A stretch of DNA of 64,000 bases, taken from positions 3,224,001 through 3,288,000 of the forward strand of contig NZ_PDJI01000004.1 of NCBI RefSeq assembly GCF_002563695.1, given 5' to 3'. The DNA comes from Georgenia soli. Its GTDB lineage: Bacteria; Actinomycetota; Actinomycetes; Actinomycetales; Actinomycetaceae. The notes under the pieces were generated by a model. That model saw only the letters and a list, made by a program, of their open reading frames with translations. It did not search any database and had not been told where the DNA came from. A program made the translations under genes and the position numbers. Positions 11,617 to 21,744 of this stretch are shown piece by piece. The stretch's first letter is position 1; every line of letters starts with the position of its first letter.

Positions 11617-12647
11617 GCCGCCCACGGATCCGGCGCGTGCGCGCCGCCCTCGCCGGCGTCGGTCTCTCCGCCGCGCTCCTGGCCGGCTGCAGTGCCCAGC
11701 TGCCCCAGCCGGAGCCCGATGCGGTCGCCGAGACCCCGCCGCCCGCGCTGGACGAGGACCGGCTGGCCCGCGTCCTCGAGGACGTGCAGGCCACCGTCGC
11801 CGAGGCCGACGAGGCGCGCGACCCCGAGCTGCTGAAGCCGCGCGTCGGTGGCCCCGCCCTGGACATGCGTGCGGCGGAGTACAAGCTGGCTGACGCGACC
11901 GACGGCAAGAGCGCGCCCGACGCGCTCACTACGGCGCCCCAGGTGGCGGCCGTCCCCGCCACCGAGGGCTTCCCACGACCCGTCGTCGTGATCTCGCAGG
12001 TGCCCGAGGGGGCCAACCTTCCCCTGCTGCTGGTGCTGGAGCAGTCCGACGCGCGCGATCAGTACAGGCTGTGGGGCTGGGTGACCCTCTTCCCGGGCAT
12101 CGAGACCCCGGCGATGTCCCACCCCGACGCAGGCTCCGCCGTCGTCCCGGCGGACGCCGACAACCTCGTGGTCCCGCCCTCGGACGTGGTGGCGCGCTAC
12201 GTCGACACCCTGAACAAGGGCGACTCCGAGTACGCGGACCAGTTCGCCGACGACCCCTACAAGAAGTCGAGGGCGGAGAGCACCGCCGAGCTCGACAAGG
12301 CGATCGAGGCGGCCGGGGAGGCGAAGGTCTCCGCAGAACCGGGCAACGACGGACCGCTCTCCCTGGCGACCGCGGACGGCGGGGCGATCGTCGTCGGCGA
12401 GCTGCGGTCGAACCTCACGCTGCGCAAGACCGTTCCCGGTTCCGAGCTGCGTGCGGGTGGCACCCTCGGCGCGCTGCTCGGGAGCAACACCGAGGTGCTG
12501 GGCACCGTCACCGGCGCCTCCGACGTCCTGATGGCGTTCTACGTCCCGCCGTCCGACGCGGACGACAAGACCATCCGTCCGCTCGGCGCGACCACCGTCC
12601 TCATGGAGGTCACCCGTGACGACGCCGCGGCACCGGCGGAGGGCTAG
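11613..12647 (+). CDS. Secreted lipoprotein, unknown function
   Basis: This 344-aa protein has an Arg-rich n-region, a hydrophobic core and the lipobox LLAGC with Cys26, so it should be lipid-anchored on the outer face of the membrane. The mature part starts with an acidic, Pro-rich linker and contains two alpha/beta regions (PVVVISQVPEGANLPLLLVL and the part around DVVARYVDTLNKGDSEYADQ). ATG at 11613 overlaps the preceding membrane-protein stop (ATGA), which suggests a two-gene unit. I recognise no enzymatic motif. Confidence 0.82.
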   Translation: MSRPRIRRVRAALAGVGLSAALLAGCSAQLPQPEPDAVAETPPPALDEDRLARVLEDVQATVAEADEARDPELLKPRVGGPALDMRAAEYKLADATDGKSAPDALTTAPQVAAVPATEGFPRPVVVISQVPEGANLPLLLVLEQSDARDQYRLWGWVTLFPGIETPAMSHPDAGSAVVPADADNLVVPPSDVVARYVDTLNKGDSEYADQFADDPYKKSRAESTAELDKAIEAAGEAKVSAEPGNDGPLSLATADGGAIVVGELRSNLTLRKTVPGSELRAGGTLGALLGSNTEVLGTVTGASDVLMAFYVPPSDADDKTIRPLGATTVLMEVTRDDAAAPAEG

Positions 12648-12707
12648 CCGCCCGGAGGTCGTGGTCGGCGTAGGGTCAGCATCAGCGAACCCGGACGAAG
12701 GAAAGTG

Positions 12708-13673
12708 ATGAGCGAGCCCACGCCTGGTATGAACCTCTACGGCGCCGTCGACCTGTCGTCGTTGGCGACGCCGCGGCAGACCGCCCCGGGCGGTCCGGGC
12801 GCCCCTGGCGCACCCGGCGCGGCAGGGGGCGGGGCCGGCGCCGCGGTCCCGGGCGAGATCGTCGTGAAGGTGACCGCGGCGACCTTCGGCGAGACGGTCC
12901 AGCTCTCGACCCAGGTGCCGGTCCTCGTGGACCTGTACTCCGCGCGCTCGGCCGCGTCCGGGCAGCTGACCCCGGTGCTGGAGAAGCTCGCCCTCGAGTA
13001 CGGGGGCCGGTTCCAGCTGGCCCAGGTCGACGTCGACGCGGACGCGCAGATCGCGGCGGCCTTCCAGGTGCAGTCCGTGCCGACCGTCGTCGCGGTCGTC
13101 GGCGGGCAGCCGATCCCCCTGTTCCAGGGGGCCTACCCCGAGGAGCAGATCCGGCAGGTGCTGGACGAGGTGCTGCGCATCGCCGCCCAGAACGGCGTCA
13201 CCGGCGTGCTGTCCCCGGGCGAGGAGCCCGCTGCGGAGGAACCCGCCGAGCCGCCGCTCCCGCCGCTGCACGCCGAGGCCCTCGAGGCGATCGAGCGCGG
13301 CGACCTGGACGCGGCCGAGGCCGCCTACACCAGGGCGCTGAAGGAGAACCCGGGCGACGAGGAGGCGCGGGCGGCGCTGCTGCAGGTGCAGCTGATCCGC
13401 CGGGTGGACCACGACGACCCCGAGGAGGTCCTCGCCGCCGCGGCCGCCGCGGCGCCGGGCGACGTGGCCGCCCACCTCGCGGCCGCCGACGTCGAGGCCG
13501 CCACCGGCCGGTTCGGGGCCGCCTTCGAGCGGCTGGTGCGGGTCGTCCGGGCGACGTCCGGCGACGAGCGCGAGCAGGTCCGCGTCCGGCTCCTCGAGCT
13601 GTTCGAGATCGCCGGACCCACTCACCCGGACGTCAGCCCGGCCCGCCGGGCGCTGGCAAGCGCGCTGTACTAG
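12708..13673 (+). CDS. YbbN/CnoX-like thioredoxin-fold TPR protein
   Basis: This 321-aa protein has a Gly/Ala/Pro-rich linker (about residues 27-48), a thioredoxin-like domain (about 50-165) and a C-terminal TPR region (ERGDLDAAEAAYTRALKENPGD onwards). The redox site is degenerate: where WCxxC is expected it reads DLYSARSAASGQ, with no Cys. Family members act as holdases or co-chaperones rather than disulfide reductases. ATG at 12708 is 5 bases after AAGGA; the GTG one codon earlier is an alternative. TAGGGT at 12671-12676 is a possible -10 box. Confidence 0.88.
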   Translation: MSEPTPGMNLYGAVDLSSLATPRQTAPGGPGAPGAPGAAGGGAGAAVPGEIVVKVTAATFGETVQLSTQVPVLVDLYSARSAASGQLTPVLEKLALEYGGRFQLAQVDVDADAQIAAAFQVQSVPTVVAVVGGQPIPLFQGAYPEEQIRQVLDEVLRIAAQNGVTGVLSPGEEPAAEEPAEPPLPPLHAEALEAIERGDLDAAEAAYTRALKENPGDEEARAALLQVQLIRRVDHDDPEEVLAAAAAAAPGDVAAHLAAADVEAATGRFGAAFERLVRVVRATSGDEREQVRVRLLELFEIAGPTHPDVSPARRALASALY

Positions 13674-13690
13674 CGCCCGACCTCCCGCCC

Positions 13691-13740
13691 GACGAGTTCG
13701 AGGTGGTGGTTCCGTCGGGAACCACCACCTCGATCTCGTC
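13691..13740. terminator. Bidirectional terminator between ybbN-like gene and glgB
   Basis: The arms 13700-13713 and 13718-13731 are a perfect 14-bp inverted repeat with loop GTCG. The stem extends outward with one mismatch to 13691 and 13740. It lies between two convergent genes and can serve both. Confidence 0.85.
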
Positions 13741-13778
13741 CGGTCGCGGCGCGCGGGTGCGCACCGCGCGGGGCGATC

Positions 13779-16004
13779 TCAGTCCTCGGGGACGAACCAG
13801 ACGGCACCCATGGGCGGCACACGCAGCGCTGCCGACGCCGGACGGCCGTGCCACATCGGCTCGCTCGCCTCGACCCGGCCGAGGTTGCCCACCCCGGAGC
13901 CGCCGTACTCGGCGGCGTCGGTGTTGAGGACCTCCCGCCAGCCGCCGGCCATCGGGAAGCCGACGCGGTAGCCCTCGTGCGGGGTGCCCGCGAAGTTCAT
14001 GACGCACAGGACGACGTCCTGGCCGTCCTTGCTGCGGCGCAGGTAGCTGAGGGTGTTGTGGTCGCCGTCGCCCGCCTCGATCCACTCGAAGCCGGTGTGC
14101 GAGAAGTCGTCCGACCACAGGGCCGGGTGCGCCCGGTAGACCTCGTTGAGCCGGGCCACGAGGGCGGCGACGCCGGCGTGCCCGGGGTCGTCCATGTGCC
14201 ACCAGTCCAGCCCCCGGGCCTCGCTCCACTCGGCCTCCTGGGCGAACTCCTGGCCCATGAAGAGCAGCTGCTTGCCCGGGTGGGACCACTGGTAGGCCAG
14301 GAGCGCGCGCACCCCGGCGAGCTGCTGCCACCGGTCGCCCGGCATCTTGGTCAGCAGGGAGCCCTTCCCGTGCACGACCTCGTCGTGGCTCAGCGGCAGG
14401 ACGAACTGCTCCGAGAACGCGTACACGAGCGAGAACGTCAGCTCGCCGTGGTGGTAGCGACGGTTGATGGGCTCCTCCGCGAGGTAGCGGAGGGTGTCGT
14501 TCATCCAGCCCATGTTCCACTTCAGCCCGAAGCCGAGGCCGCCGACCGACGTCGGCGCCGTGACCCCGGGGAAGGCGGTGGACTCCTCGGCGATCATCAC
14601 GATCCCCGGGACCTTGCGGTAGGCCGTCGCGTTGGTCTCCTGCAGGAAGCTGATCGCCTCGAGGTTCTCGCGACCGCCGCGGACGTTGGGGCGCCACTGG
14701 CCGGGCTGGCGGGAGTAGTCGAGGTAGAGCATGGAGGCGACGGCGTCCACGCGCAGCCCGTCGACGTGGAACTCCTCGAGCCAGTACAGGGCGTTCGCGA
14801 CGAGGAAGTTCCGCACCTCCCGGCGGCCGAAGTTGAACACGTACGTGCCCCAGTCCTGGTGCTCGCCGCGCAGCGGGTCCGGGTCCTCGTACAGCGGGGT
14901 GCCGTCGAACCGGGCGAGCGCCCACGCGTCCTTGGGGAAGTGCGCGGGGACCCAGTCGACGATCACCCCGATGCCGGCCCGGTGGAGGCTGTCGACGAGG
15001 AAGCGGAACTCGTCGGGCGTGCCGAAGCGGGCGCTGGGCGCGTAGTAGGAGGTGACCTGGTAGCCCCAGGAGCCGCCGAAGGGGTGCTCCGCCACGGGCA
15101 TGAGCTCCACGTGCGTGAAGCCGTGCCGGCGCACGTGCTCGATGAGCTGGTCGGCCAGCTCGCGGTAGCTCAGGCCTGGCCGCCAGGAGCCCAGGTGCAC
15201 CTCGTAGACGCTCATCGGCCCGGTGTGCGGGTCGGACGCGGCCCGCCGCTCCATCCAGTCCTCGTCGCCCCACTCGTAGGTGGACTCGTCGACGACCGAG
15301 GCGGTCGCCGGGGGCTCCTCGGTGCGCCGGGCCATGGGGTCGGCCTTCTGGTGCCAGGAACCGTCGGGGTAGCCGATCTCGAACTTGTAGCGCGTGCCGG
15401 CGCCGAGGCCGGGCACGAACAGCTCCCACACGCCCGAGGACCCGAGGGAACGCATCGAGGTGCCCTGGCCGTCCCAGGCGTTGAAGTCGCCGACCACGCG
15501 CACCGCCCGGGCGTTCGGCGCCCACACGGTGAAACTCACGCCGTGCACCTCGCCGATCTCGCCGGGGAAGCGGCGCACGTGGGCGCCCAGGGCGTTCCAC
15601 AGCTCCTCGTGCCGGCCCTCGCCGATGAGGTAGCGGTCCATCTCGCCGATGGACGGCAGGAACCGGTACGGGTCGTCGACGACGGAGGTCTCGCGGCCGT
15701 AGGTCACCCGGATCCGGTAGTCGGGGATCTGGTCACCGGGAAGCACCGCCACCCAGACCCCGTCCTGCTCGTGGACGGCCTCGTAGGTCTCGTGGGCCGT
15801 CACGACAGCCACCGCGTCGGCCAGGTGGCGGACGGTGCGCACGGTCACCCCGGCGGGCCCGACGTGGGCGCCCAGCACCGAGTGCGGGTCGTGGTACCGG
15901 CCGAGCGCGACCTCCCGCAGCAGCCCCGGGTCGACGGGGACCGGAACGGCGGTGGGGTCGGACGGCGCGCCGGACAGGGCCTCGGTGTGTGGTTCACGAT
16001 CCAT
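13779..16004 (-). CDS. glgB: 1,4-alpha-glucan branching enzyme
   Basis: This 741-aa GH13 enzyme introduces alpha-1,6 branches into linear alpha-glucan. It has N-terminal CBM48-type domains ([13 protein letters not shown], and [20 protein letters not shown]), the barrel with nucleophile Asp420 in [11 protein letters not shown] and acid/base Glu473 in MIAEES, and the branching-enzyme signature [15 protein letters not shown] at 16004 is chosen over GTG at 16013 because GGAAGAG then sits at proper spacing. It is the last gene of the glgE-treS-mak-glgB unit, about 60 bp after mak, where it would branch the linear glucan made by GlgE. Confidence 0.95.
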   Translation of the reverse strand: MDREPHTEALSGAPSDPTAVPVPVDPGLLREVALGRYHDPHSVLGAHVGPAGVTVRTVRHLADAVAVVTAHETYEAVHEQDGVWVAVLPGDQIPDYRIRVTYGRETSVVDDPYRFLPSIGEMDRYLIGEGRHEELWNALGAHVRRFPGEIGEVHGVSFTVWAPNARAVRVVGDFNAWDGQGTSMRSLGSSGVWELFVPGLGAGTRYKFEIGYPDGSWHQKADPMARRTEEPPATASVVDESTYEWGDEDWMERRAASDPHTGPMSVYEVHLGSWRPGLSYRELADQLIEHVRRHGFTHVELMPVAEHPFGGSWGYQVTSYYAPSARFGTPDEFRFLVDSLHRAGIGVIVDWVPAHFPKDAWALARFDGTPLYEDPDPLRGEHQDWGTYVFNFGRREVRNFLVANALYWLEEFHVDGLRVDAVASMLYLDYSRQPGQWRPNVRGGRENLEAISFLQETNATAYRKVPGIVMIAEESTAFPGVTAPTSVGGLGFGLKWNMGWMNDTLRYLAEEPINRRYHHGELTFSLVYAFSEQFVLPLSHDEVVHGKGSLLTKMPGDRWQQLAGVRALLAYQWSHPGKQLLFMGQEFAQEAEWSEARGLDWWHMDDPGHAGVAALVARLNEVYRAHPALWSDDFSHTGFEWIEAGDGDHNTLSYLRRSKDGQDVVLCVMNFAGTPHEGYRVGFPMAGGWREVLNTDAAEYGGSGVGNLGRVEASEPMWHGRPASAALRVPPMGAVWFVPED

Positions 16005-16065
16005 GTGTCTCACTCTTCCATCAGCCGTGCGGGCGCGCTTCCCGTCGCCCGCGGGGGCCCGGTGG

Positions 16066-17451
16066 TCAGGCCCCGAGGATGCGTTCGACCCCCGCGAGGG
16101 GTATGTGCAGCCAGTCCGGCCTGTTGCGCGCCTCGTAGGTCACCTCGTACAGGGCCTTGTCGAGCTCGAGGGCGTGCAGCAGGGCCGGCTCGTCCCGCGG
16201 GTCGCTCCGGGAGATGTGGGCGTAGCCGTCGAGGAACGCCTCCCGGGCGCGGTGGGCCCACTGCTGCCCGTCGGCCGCCGGCACGGAGCCGGCGGCGTAG
16301 TCGAAGGAGCGCAGCATGCCCGCCACGTCCCGCTGCGGCAGGTCGGGCAGCGTCCGCTCGGCGAGCGGGCGCAGCGGCTCGCCCTCGAAGTCGAGCAGCA
16401 CCCAGCCGCGGCCGGGGACGTCGAGGACCTGCCCGAGGTGGTAGTCGCCGTGGATGCGCTGCAGCCGCGGCCACCAGGCCGACGCGCCGGCCTGGAGGAG
16501 GGCCTCCACCTGCTCGGCGCGGGCGGCGAGGTCGGGCACGTGCTCGCACGCGGTGGCGTACCGCGCGCGCCAGCCCCTCAGCGTCTCCGCGCGCGCGGCC
16601 TCGTCGGGCTCCGCCGTGGGCAGGACCGCGGCGAGGGTGGCGTGGACCTCGGCGGTCGCCTCCCCGAGCGCGCGGGCGCGCGGGGCGAGGTCCTCGCCGC
16701 GCTCGAGCGCGTCGAGCGCGACCCGCCAGGCGTCGGGCGCACCGGGGAGGAACTCCTGGGCGAGGGCGAGGTGCCCGGAGAGCTGGTGCGCGCCGTCGGG
16801 CGAGGGCCACTGGCCCAGCAGGTCGCCGACCGGGCGCGGCACGCGGGTCGAGCCGGCGTGGGCGAGGGCCTGCTGGACCTCCACGTCGGGGTTGCGGCCG
16901 GCGTGGAGCACCCGGAACAGCTTGAGGATCACCGGCCGCTCGTCGCCGTCGTCGGGGTCGACCGTGTCGAAGATGATGGAGGTGTTCGACTGCTCGCCGC
17001 GCAGCACGCGTGAGCCGCGCACCGTCAGCGCGGGCAGCAGCCCGGTGCGGTGGCCGCGGGCGCGGCCGGTCCCCGGGGGCCCGTCGGGCGCGAGCTCGAG
17101 CTCCTCGGTCACGGTGCGCAGCAGCGCGGCCGCGCCGACGGGGTCGTGGCAGGCGTCGTAGACCCACCGCGTCCCCAGGTCGGAGTGCTCGGTGGTGGCG
17201 ACGAGCGCGTCGTCGTGGCCGGCCAGCGGCGCACCGCGGTAGGTCAGCGGCACCTGGTAGAGCACCGGCGCCGCGCCGCCCACGTCCCGGACGAGGTGGA
17301 CCTCGACGCCGACCTCGCCGGCCGGGTCCTGCAGCCGCAGGCCCCCGACGCGCTCGAGGCTGGGCTCGGTCCCCTTGCCGGTGTACCAGCGCTGGCGCGC
17401 CATCCACGCCGGCAGCAGCTGGGAGAACGGTGGGTCGAGAGTGGCCATCAT
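16066..17451 (-). CDS. mak: Maltokinase (Pep2/Mak)
   Basis: This 461-aa enzyme phosphorylates maltose with ATP to alpha-maltose-1-phosphate, the GlgE donor. It has an N-terminal cap ([16 protein letters not shown]), an ATP-binding lobe ([12 protein letters not shown]), and an aminoglycoside-phosphotransferase-like catalytic lobe with [11 protein letters not shown] and LLDFEGEP. The first ATG (17451) overlaps the treS stop (ATGA) and a second ATG follows immediately; GGAGGA precedes both. Coupling to TreS makes sense because TreS supplies the maltose. Close homologues are often annotated as trehalose synthase-fused or Pep2 proteins. Confidence 0.93.
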   Translation of the reverse strand: MMATLDPPFSQLLPAWMARQRWYTGKGTEPSLERVGGLRLQDPAGEVGVEVHLVRDVGGAAPVLYQVPLTYRGAPLAGHDDALVATTEHSDLGTRWVYDACHDPVGAAALLRTVTEELELAPDGPPGTGRARGHRTGLLPALTVRGSRVLRGEQSNTSIIFDTVDPDDGDERPVILKLFRVLHAGRNPDVEVQQALAHAGSTRVPRPVGDLLGQWPSPDGAHQLSGHLALAQEFLPGAPDAWRVALDALERGEDLAPRARALGEATAEVHATLAAVLPTAEPDEAARAETLRGWRARYATACEHVPDLAARAEQVEALLQAGASAWWPRLQRIHGDYHLGQVLDVPGRGWVLLDFEGEPLRPLAERTLPDLPQRDVAGMLRSFDYAAGSVPAADGQQWAHRAREAFLDGYAHISRSDPRDEPALLHALELDKALYEVTYEARNRPDWLHIPLAGVERILGA

Positions 17452-19550
17452 TCCTCCGGGGTGACGGCGACGGGGTCGGACTCGAGCCCCGTCCACGGTG
17501 CCGACGGCACCTCCGGCGCCGGGCCCGCGTGCGGGGCCGGCGGGAGAGCCGACGGAGGGAGCGTCGGTGGCCGCGGGGCGGACGTGGAGGTGGGCACCAC
17601 GTACGTCTCCGGGCGGGAGGCCGGCGAGTCGGCCGAGGGCCTGGCGGGCGTGACCGTCCCGGCCGGCTCCGCCGTCGTCCGGGCGGACCCTGCCGGCTCC
17701 TCCGGCGCGGCCGGGCGCACGGACGCCGGCATCCCGCCCAGCGGGGCGGCGGCCTCGCCGTCGTCGGCCCGGGAGACGAGCAGCCAGAAGAAGTCCCGGG
17801 AGCCGAGCGTGACGGTGATCGAGCCGTCGGGGCCGACGGAGGGGAAGCGTGCCCCGCCGAAGACGTCGGTGAGGCTCGCCCCCGCGTGCCCGGGGACGCG
17901 GACCGTCGCGGAGCGCGGCGTGTTCGCCAGGTTCATGACGCAGAGCATCGTCTCGTGCTCGTTGCTGCGGGTGAACGCGAGCACGGCGTCGTTGTCCACG
18001 TGCAGCGGCACGAAGTCGCCCGTGCCGAAGACGGGGTGCCGACGGCGGACCTCGAGGATGCCGCGCACCCAGTGGAGCAGCGACGTGGGCTGCGCGAGCT
18101 GGGCCTCGACGTTGACCGCGGCGTAGTGGTTGACCAGCGACTGGACCACCGGCAGGTACAGCTTGCCGGGGTCGGCGGTGGAGAAGCCGGCGTTGCGGTC
18201 GGGGGTCCACTGCATCGGCGTGCGAACCGCGTCGCGGTCCGGCAGCCAGATGTTGTCGCCCATCCCGATCTCGTCGCCGTAGTACAGCGTCGGGGAGCCG
18301 GGCAGCGAGAGCAGCAGGGCGTGGGCGAGCTCGATCTCCGCGCGGGAGTTGCCCAGCAGCGGCGCGAGCCGGCGGCGGATGCCGACGTTGGCGCGCATGC
18401 GCGGGTCCTCGGCGTACCAGCCGTACATGGCGGCACGCTCCTCGGTGGAGACCATCTCGAGCGTCAGCTCGTCGTGGTTGCGCAGGAACGTGCCCCACTG
18501 CGCCCCGCCCGGGATGGGTGGGGTGTCGGCGAGGATGTCGCGGATGGCGCTCGCGCGCTGCTCCCGCAGGGAGTAGTAGATGCGCGGCATCACCGGGAAG
18601 TGGAAGCACATGTGGCACTCGGGGCGCTCCTCGGTGCCGTAGTACTCCACCACGTCCTCGGGCCACTGGTTCGCCTCGGCCAGCATGATCGTCCCCGGGA
18701 ACTCCCGGTCGACCATCGCGCGCAGGTCCGCCAGGAACTCGTGCGTGCGCGGCAGGTTCTCGCAGTTGGTGCCCTCCTCCTCGAAGAGGTAGGGCACCGC
18801 GTCCAGCCGGAAGCCGTCCACGCCGAGCCGGCACCAGAACCGGACGACGTCGAACATCGCCTCCTGCACGGCCGGGTTCTCGAAGTTCAGGTCCGGCTGG
18901 TGGGAGAAGAAGCGGTGCCAGAAGTACTGCCGGCGCACCGGGTCGAACGTCCAGTTGGACGTCTCCGTGTCGACGAAGATGATGCGCGCGTCCTGGTAGC
19001 GCTCCGTGGTGTCCGACCACACGTAGAAGTCGCCGTACGGGCCGTCCGGGTTGGACCGGGAGGACTGGAACCACGGGTGCTGGTCGCTGGTGTGGTTCAT
19101 GACCAGGTCGATGATGATGCGCATGCCGCGGGCGTGCGCCTCGTCCATCAGCTCGACGAAGTCGTCGAGGGTGCCGTACTGGCCGTCCACCGAGGTGTAG
19201 TCGGAGACGTCGTACCCGCCGTCGCGCAGCGGCGAGGGGTAGAACGGCGGGAGCCACAGGCAGTCGACGCCGAGCCACTGGAGGTAGTCCAGGCGGTCGA
19301 TCAGGCCGCGCAGGTCGCCGCTGCCGGAGCCCTCGGAGTCGTGGAAGGCGCGCAGGAGCACCTCGTAGAAGACGGCCGTGCGGTACCAGTCGGGGTCGGG
19401 CGTGAGCCCCGGCCGGTCGGCGCCGAGGTGCCGGACCGGGTGGACCGGGGCCGGCAGCGTGCCCGCCGGGGGAGTGGTTCTGGTGGCGACGGGTGCCGAG
19501 TGTGCGGCGTCCGCCCCGTGGGGGCCGGCGCCGGTGGAGGGCGCGCTCAC
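17448..19550 (-). CDS. treS: Maltose alpha-D-glucosyltransferase / trehalose synthase
   Basis: This 700-aa GH13 enzyme interconverts trehalose and maltose. Signatures are [19 protein letters not shown], nucleophile Asp250 in [20 protein letters not shown], acid/base Glu292 in [12 protein letters not shown] and the third carboxylate in [12 protein letters not shown]. The catalytic part ends near residue 560; about 130 residues of Pro/Ala/Thr-rich, probably disordered tail follow, an unusual addition to the family. GTG at 19550 overlaps the glgE stop by 4 bp and mak follows with another 4-bp overlap, so the operon looks translationally coupled. Confidence 0.95.
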   Translation of the reverse strand: MSAPSTGAGPHGADAAHSAPVATRTTPPAGTLPAPVHPVRHLGADRPGLTPDPDWYRTAVFYEVLLRAFHDSEGSGSGDLRGLIDRLDYLQWLGVDCLWLPPFYPSPLRDGGYDVSDYTSVDGQYGTLDDFVELMDEAHARGMRIIIDLVMNHTSDQHPWFQSSRSNPDGPYGDFYVWSDTTERYQDARIIFVDTETSNWTFDPVRRQYFWHRFFSHQPDLNFENPAVQEAMFDVVRFWCRLGVDGFRLDAVPYLFEEEGTNCENLPRTHEFLADLRAMVDREFPGTIMLAEANQWPEDVVEYYGTEERPECHMCFHFPVMPRIYYSLREQRASAIRDILADTPPIPGGAQWGTFLRNHDELTLEMVSTEERAAMYGWYAEDPRMRANVGIRRRLAPLLGNSRAEIELAHALLLSLPGSPTLYYGDEIGMGDNIWLPDRDAVRTPMQWTPDRNAGFSTADPGKLYLPVVQSLVNHYAAVNVEAQLAQPTSLLHWVRGILEVRRRHPVFGTGDFVPLHVDNDAVLAFTRSNEHETMLCVMNLANTPRSATVRVPGHAGASLTDVFGGARFPSVGPDGSITVTLGSRDFFWLLVSRADDGEAAAPLGGMPASVRPAAPEEPAGSARTTAEPAGTVTPARPSADSPASRPETYVVPTSTSAPRPPTLPPSALPPAPHAGPAPEVPSAPWTGLESDPVAVTPEE

Positions 19551-21616
19551 AGGGCCCTCACGCTCAGGATGTGGGCGCAGCGGCCGTGCGGGTCGAGCCG
19601 CACGTACGGGTGGTCGTTCCAGTAGTACCGCTCACCGCCCAGCTCGTCGGTGACCTCCATGACGGGGGCGTCGGTGCCGGGGTGGCGCAGCCCCAGGGCC
19701 TCCAGGTCGAGGTGCACGACGCCGTCGCGGGTGGCGTAGGGATCGAGGTTCACCACCACGATGACCGTGTCCTCCCGACCCGTGGGCGAGTGCTCGGCGG
19801 GCACGCGCCTGGAGAAGCAGAGCGTGGCGTCGTCGGTGGTCGGGTGGACGTGGACGTCGCGCAGGCGCTGCAGCGCGGGGTGGGCGCGGCGGATCCGGTT
19901 GAGCGAGCGGAGCAGGTCGGCGATGCCGAGGCTGTCCGCGAGGGACCAGTCGCGCTGCTTGTACTCGTACTTCTCGTTGTCGATCTGCTCCTCGGCGCCG
20001 GGCCGGGCCACGTTCTCCACGAGCTCGTAGCCGGAGTAGATGCCCCACGTGGGCGAGCCGGTGGCGGCCAGGACGGCCCGGATCGCGAACGCGGCGGTGC
20101 CGCCCTGCTGCATGTACGGCGTGAGGATGTCGTGGGTGGTCGGCCAGAAGCTGGGACGCACCCGCGCGTCGGTCTCGGTGGCCAGCTCGGTGAGGTAGTC
20201 GCCGATCTCGCCCTTGGAGGTGCGCCACGTGAAGTACGTGTACGACTGGTGGAACCCGATCGCCCCCAGGGTGCGCATCATGGCCGGCCGGGTGAACGCC
20301 TCGGCGAGGAAGATGACCTCCGGGTGGCGCTCGTGGAACTCCCCGAGCAGGCGCTGCCAGAAGTTCAGCGGCTTGGTGTGCGGGTTGTCGACGCGGAAGG
20401 CCGTGACGCCGTGGTCGACCCAGGTCTGCAGCACGTCCCGGACGGCCGTGTAGATCCCCTCGGGGTCGTTGTCGAAGTTCAGCGGGTAGATGTCCTGGTA
20501 CTTCTTCGGCGGGTTCTCGGCGTACGCGATCGACCCGTCCGCGCGGGTGGTGAACCACTCGGGGTGCTCGGTGACCCAGGGGTGGTCCGGGGACGCCTGC
20601 AGGGCGACGTCGAGGGCGACCTCCATCCCGAGCTCGCGGGCCCGGGCGACGAAGTGGTCGAAGTCCTCGAAGGTGCCGAGGTCCGGGTGGATCGCGTCGT
20701 GCCCGCCGTCGGGGCTGCCGATGCCGTACGGCGAGCCCGGGTCCTCGGGCGTGGACTCGAGGGAGTTGTTGCGGCCCTTCTTGTTGGTGGAACCGATCGG
20801 GTGGATCGGGGTCAGGTAGACGACGTCGAAGCCCATGTCGGCGATCGCGGGCAGCCGCTCGGCCGCGGTGCGCAGGGTGCCGGAGGTCCAGCGGCCGGTC
20901 TCCGGGTCGCGCCGGGCGCCCTCGGAGCGGGGGAACATCTCGTACCAGGACCCGTAGAGCGCGCGCTCGCGGTGGACGACCACCGGGTACGTGGCCGACG
21001 GCGAGACGAGGTCGCGCAGCGGGTGGGCGTCCAGCACGGCGCGGACCTCGGCCGCGGTGCCGGCCGCGAGCCGGGCCTGCGCGGGGCGCGCGGTGTCGCG
21101 CAGGGCCGTCACGGCGTCGGTCAGCACGGCGGCGGCGTCGGCGGGCAGCTCCCGGTCCGCGGCGCGCTCGAGGACGAGCGCCCCCTCGGTGAGCATGAGC
21201 TCGACGTCGACGCCCGCGTCGATCTTCAGCCGCGCGTCGTGGGCCCAGGTGGCGTACGGGTCCGACCAGCCCTCGACCCGGAAGCCCCAGTCGCCCGGGG
21301 CGTCGGGGACCAGCCACGCCTCGTAGCGGTCCAGGCCGGGCGCGATGTCGTACATGCGCGCCCACGAGTGGTCGGTGCCGTCCGGGGCCACCAGCACGGC
21401 GGTGGCCGCGACGGCGTCGTGACCCTCGCGGAAGACGGTGGCGCGCACGGGGAAGGCCTCGCGCTCGGTGGCCTTGGCGGGCCAGCGACCGTCCTCCAGC
21501 ACGGGAGAGACCTCCACGACGGGAATACGGCCGATCGGCGCGAACGGGGCGGGACGGGGCACGGACGGGGTCGTGCCCGTTGCGCGGGCACGGTCCTTCG
21601 GCTGGGTGGTGCTCAC
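19547..21616 (-). CDS. glgE: Alpha-1,4-glucan:maltose-1-phosphate maltosyltransferase
   Basis: GlgE (689 aa) extends alpha-1,4-glucan with maltosyl units from maltose-1-phosphate. Key segments are [16 protein letters not shown] in the N-terminal domain, [18 protein letters not shown], nucleophile Asp410 in [11 protein letters not shown], acid/base Glu in [12 protein letters not shown] and [15 protein letters not shown]. The frame is open to 21721, but that extension is not GlgE-like; GTG at 21616 is the most reasonable start, although no good ribosome binding site is seen. It is the first gene of the operon and divergent from glgP. Confidence 0.94.
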   Translation of the reverse strand: MSTTQPKDRARATGTTPSVPRPAPFAPIGRIPVVEVSPVLEDGRWPAKATEREAFPVRATVFREGHDAVAATAVLVAPDGTDHSWARMYDIAPGLDRYEAWLVPDAPGDWGFRVEGWSDPYATWAHDARLKIDAGVDVELMLTEGALVLERAADRELPADAAAVLTDAVTALRDTARPAQARLAAGTAAEVRAVLDAHPLRDLVSPSATYPVVVHRERALYGSWYEMFPRSEGARRDPETGRWTSGTLRTAAERLPAIADMGFDVVYLTPIHPIGSTNKKGRNNSLESTPEDPGSPYGIGSPDGGHDAIHPDLGTFEDFDHFVARARELGMEVALDVALQASPDHPWVTEHPEWFTTRADGSIAYAENPPKKYQDIYPLNFDNDPEGIYTAVRDVLQTWVDHGVTAFRVDNPHTKPLNFWQRLLGEFHERHPEVIFLAEAFTRPAMMRTLGAIGFHQSYTYFTWRTSKGEIGDYLTELATETDARVRPSFWPTTHDILTPYMQQGGTAAFAIRAVLAATGSPTWGIYSGYELVENVARPGAEEQIDNEKYEYKQRDWSLADSLGIADLLRSLNRIRRAHPALQRLRDVHVHPTTDDATLCFSRRVPAEHSPTGREDTVIVVVNLDPYATRDGVVHLDLEALGLRHPGTDAPVMEVTDELGGERYYWNDHPYVRLDPHGRCAHILSVRAL

Positions 21617-21744
21617 AGCGAAGAACCTATCGAGGTCCGGCCGACATGGCAGTTTGGCCCGCGGGGCGTCCCGGCCCGGACGGCTTGCAAAAGCGTGTGA
21701 AAGGGCCTGCAACATTTTCACTTTTGACGTCTAGACTCGTGCGG
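21617..21744. promoter_or_regulatory. Divergent glgE/glgP promoter region
   Basis: This short gap is more AT-rich than its surroundings. TAGACT at 21732-21737 lies 7 bases before the glgP GTG and is a good -10 for a leaderless plus-strand mRNA. TTGCA (21685-21689) and TGCAA (21708-21712) form an inverted repeat that could bind a LacI-type sugar regulator; that assignment is inference from position only. Confidence 0.45.
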
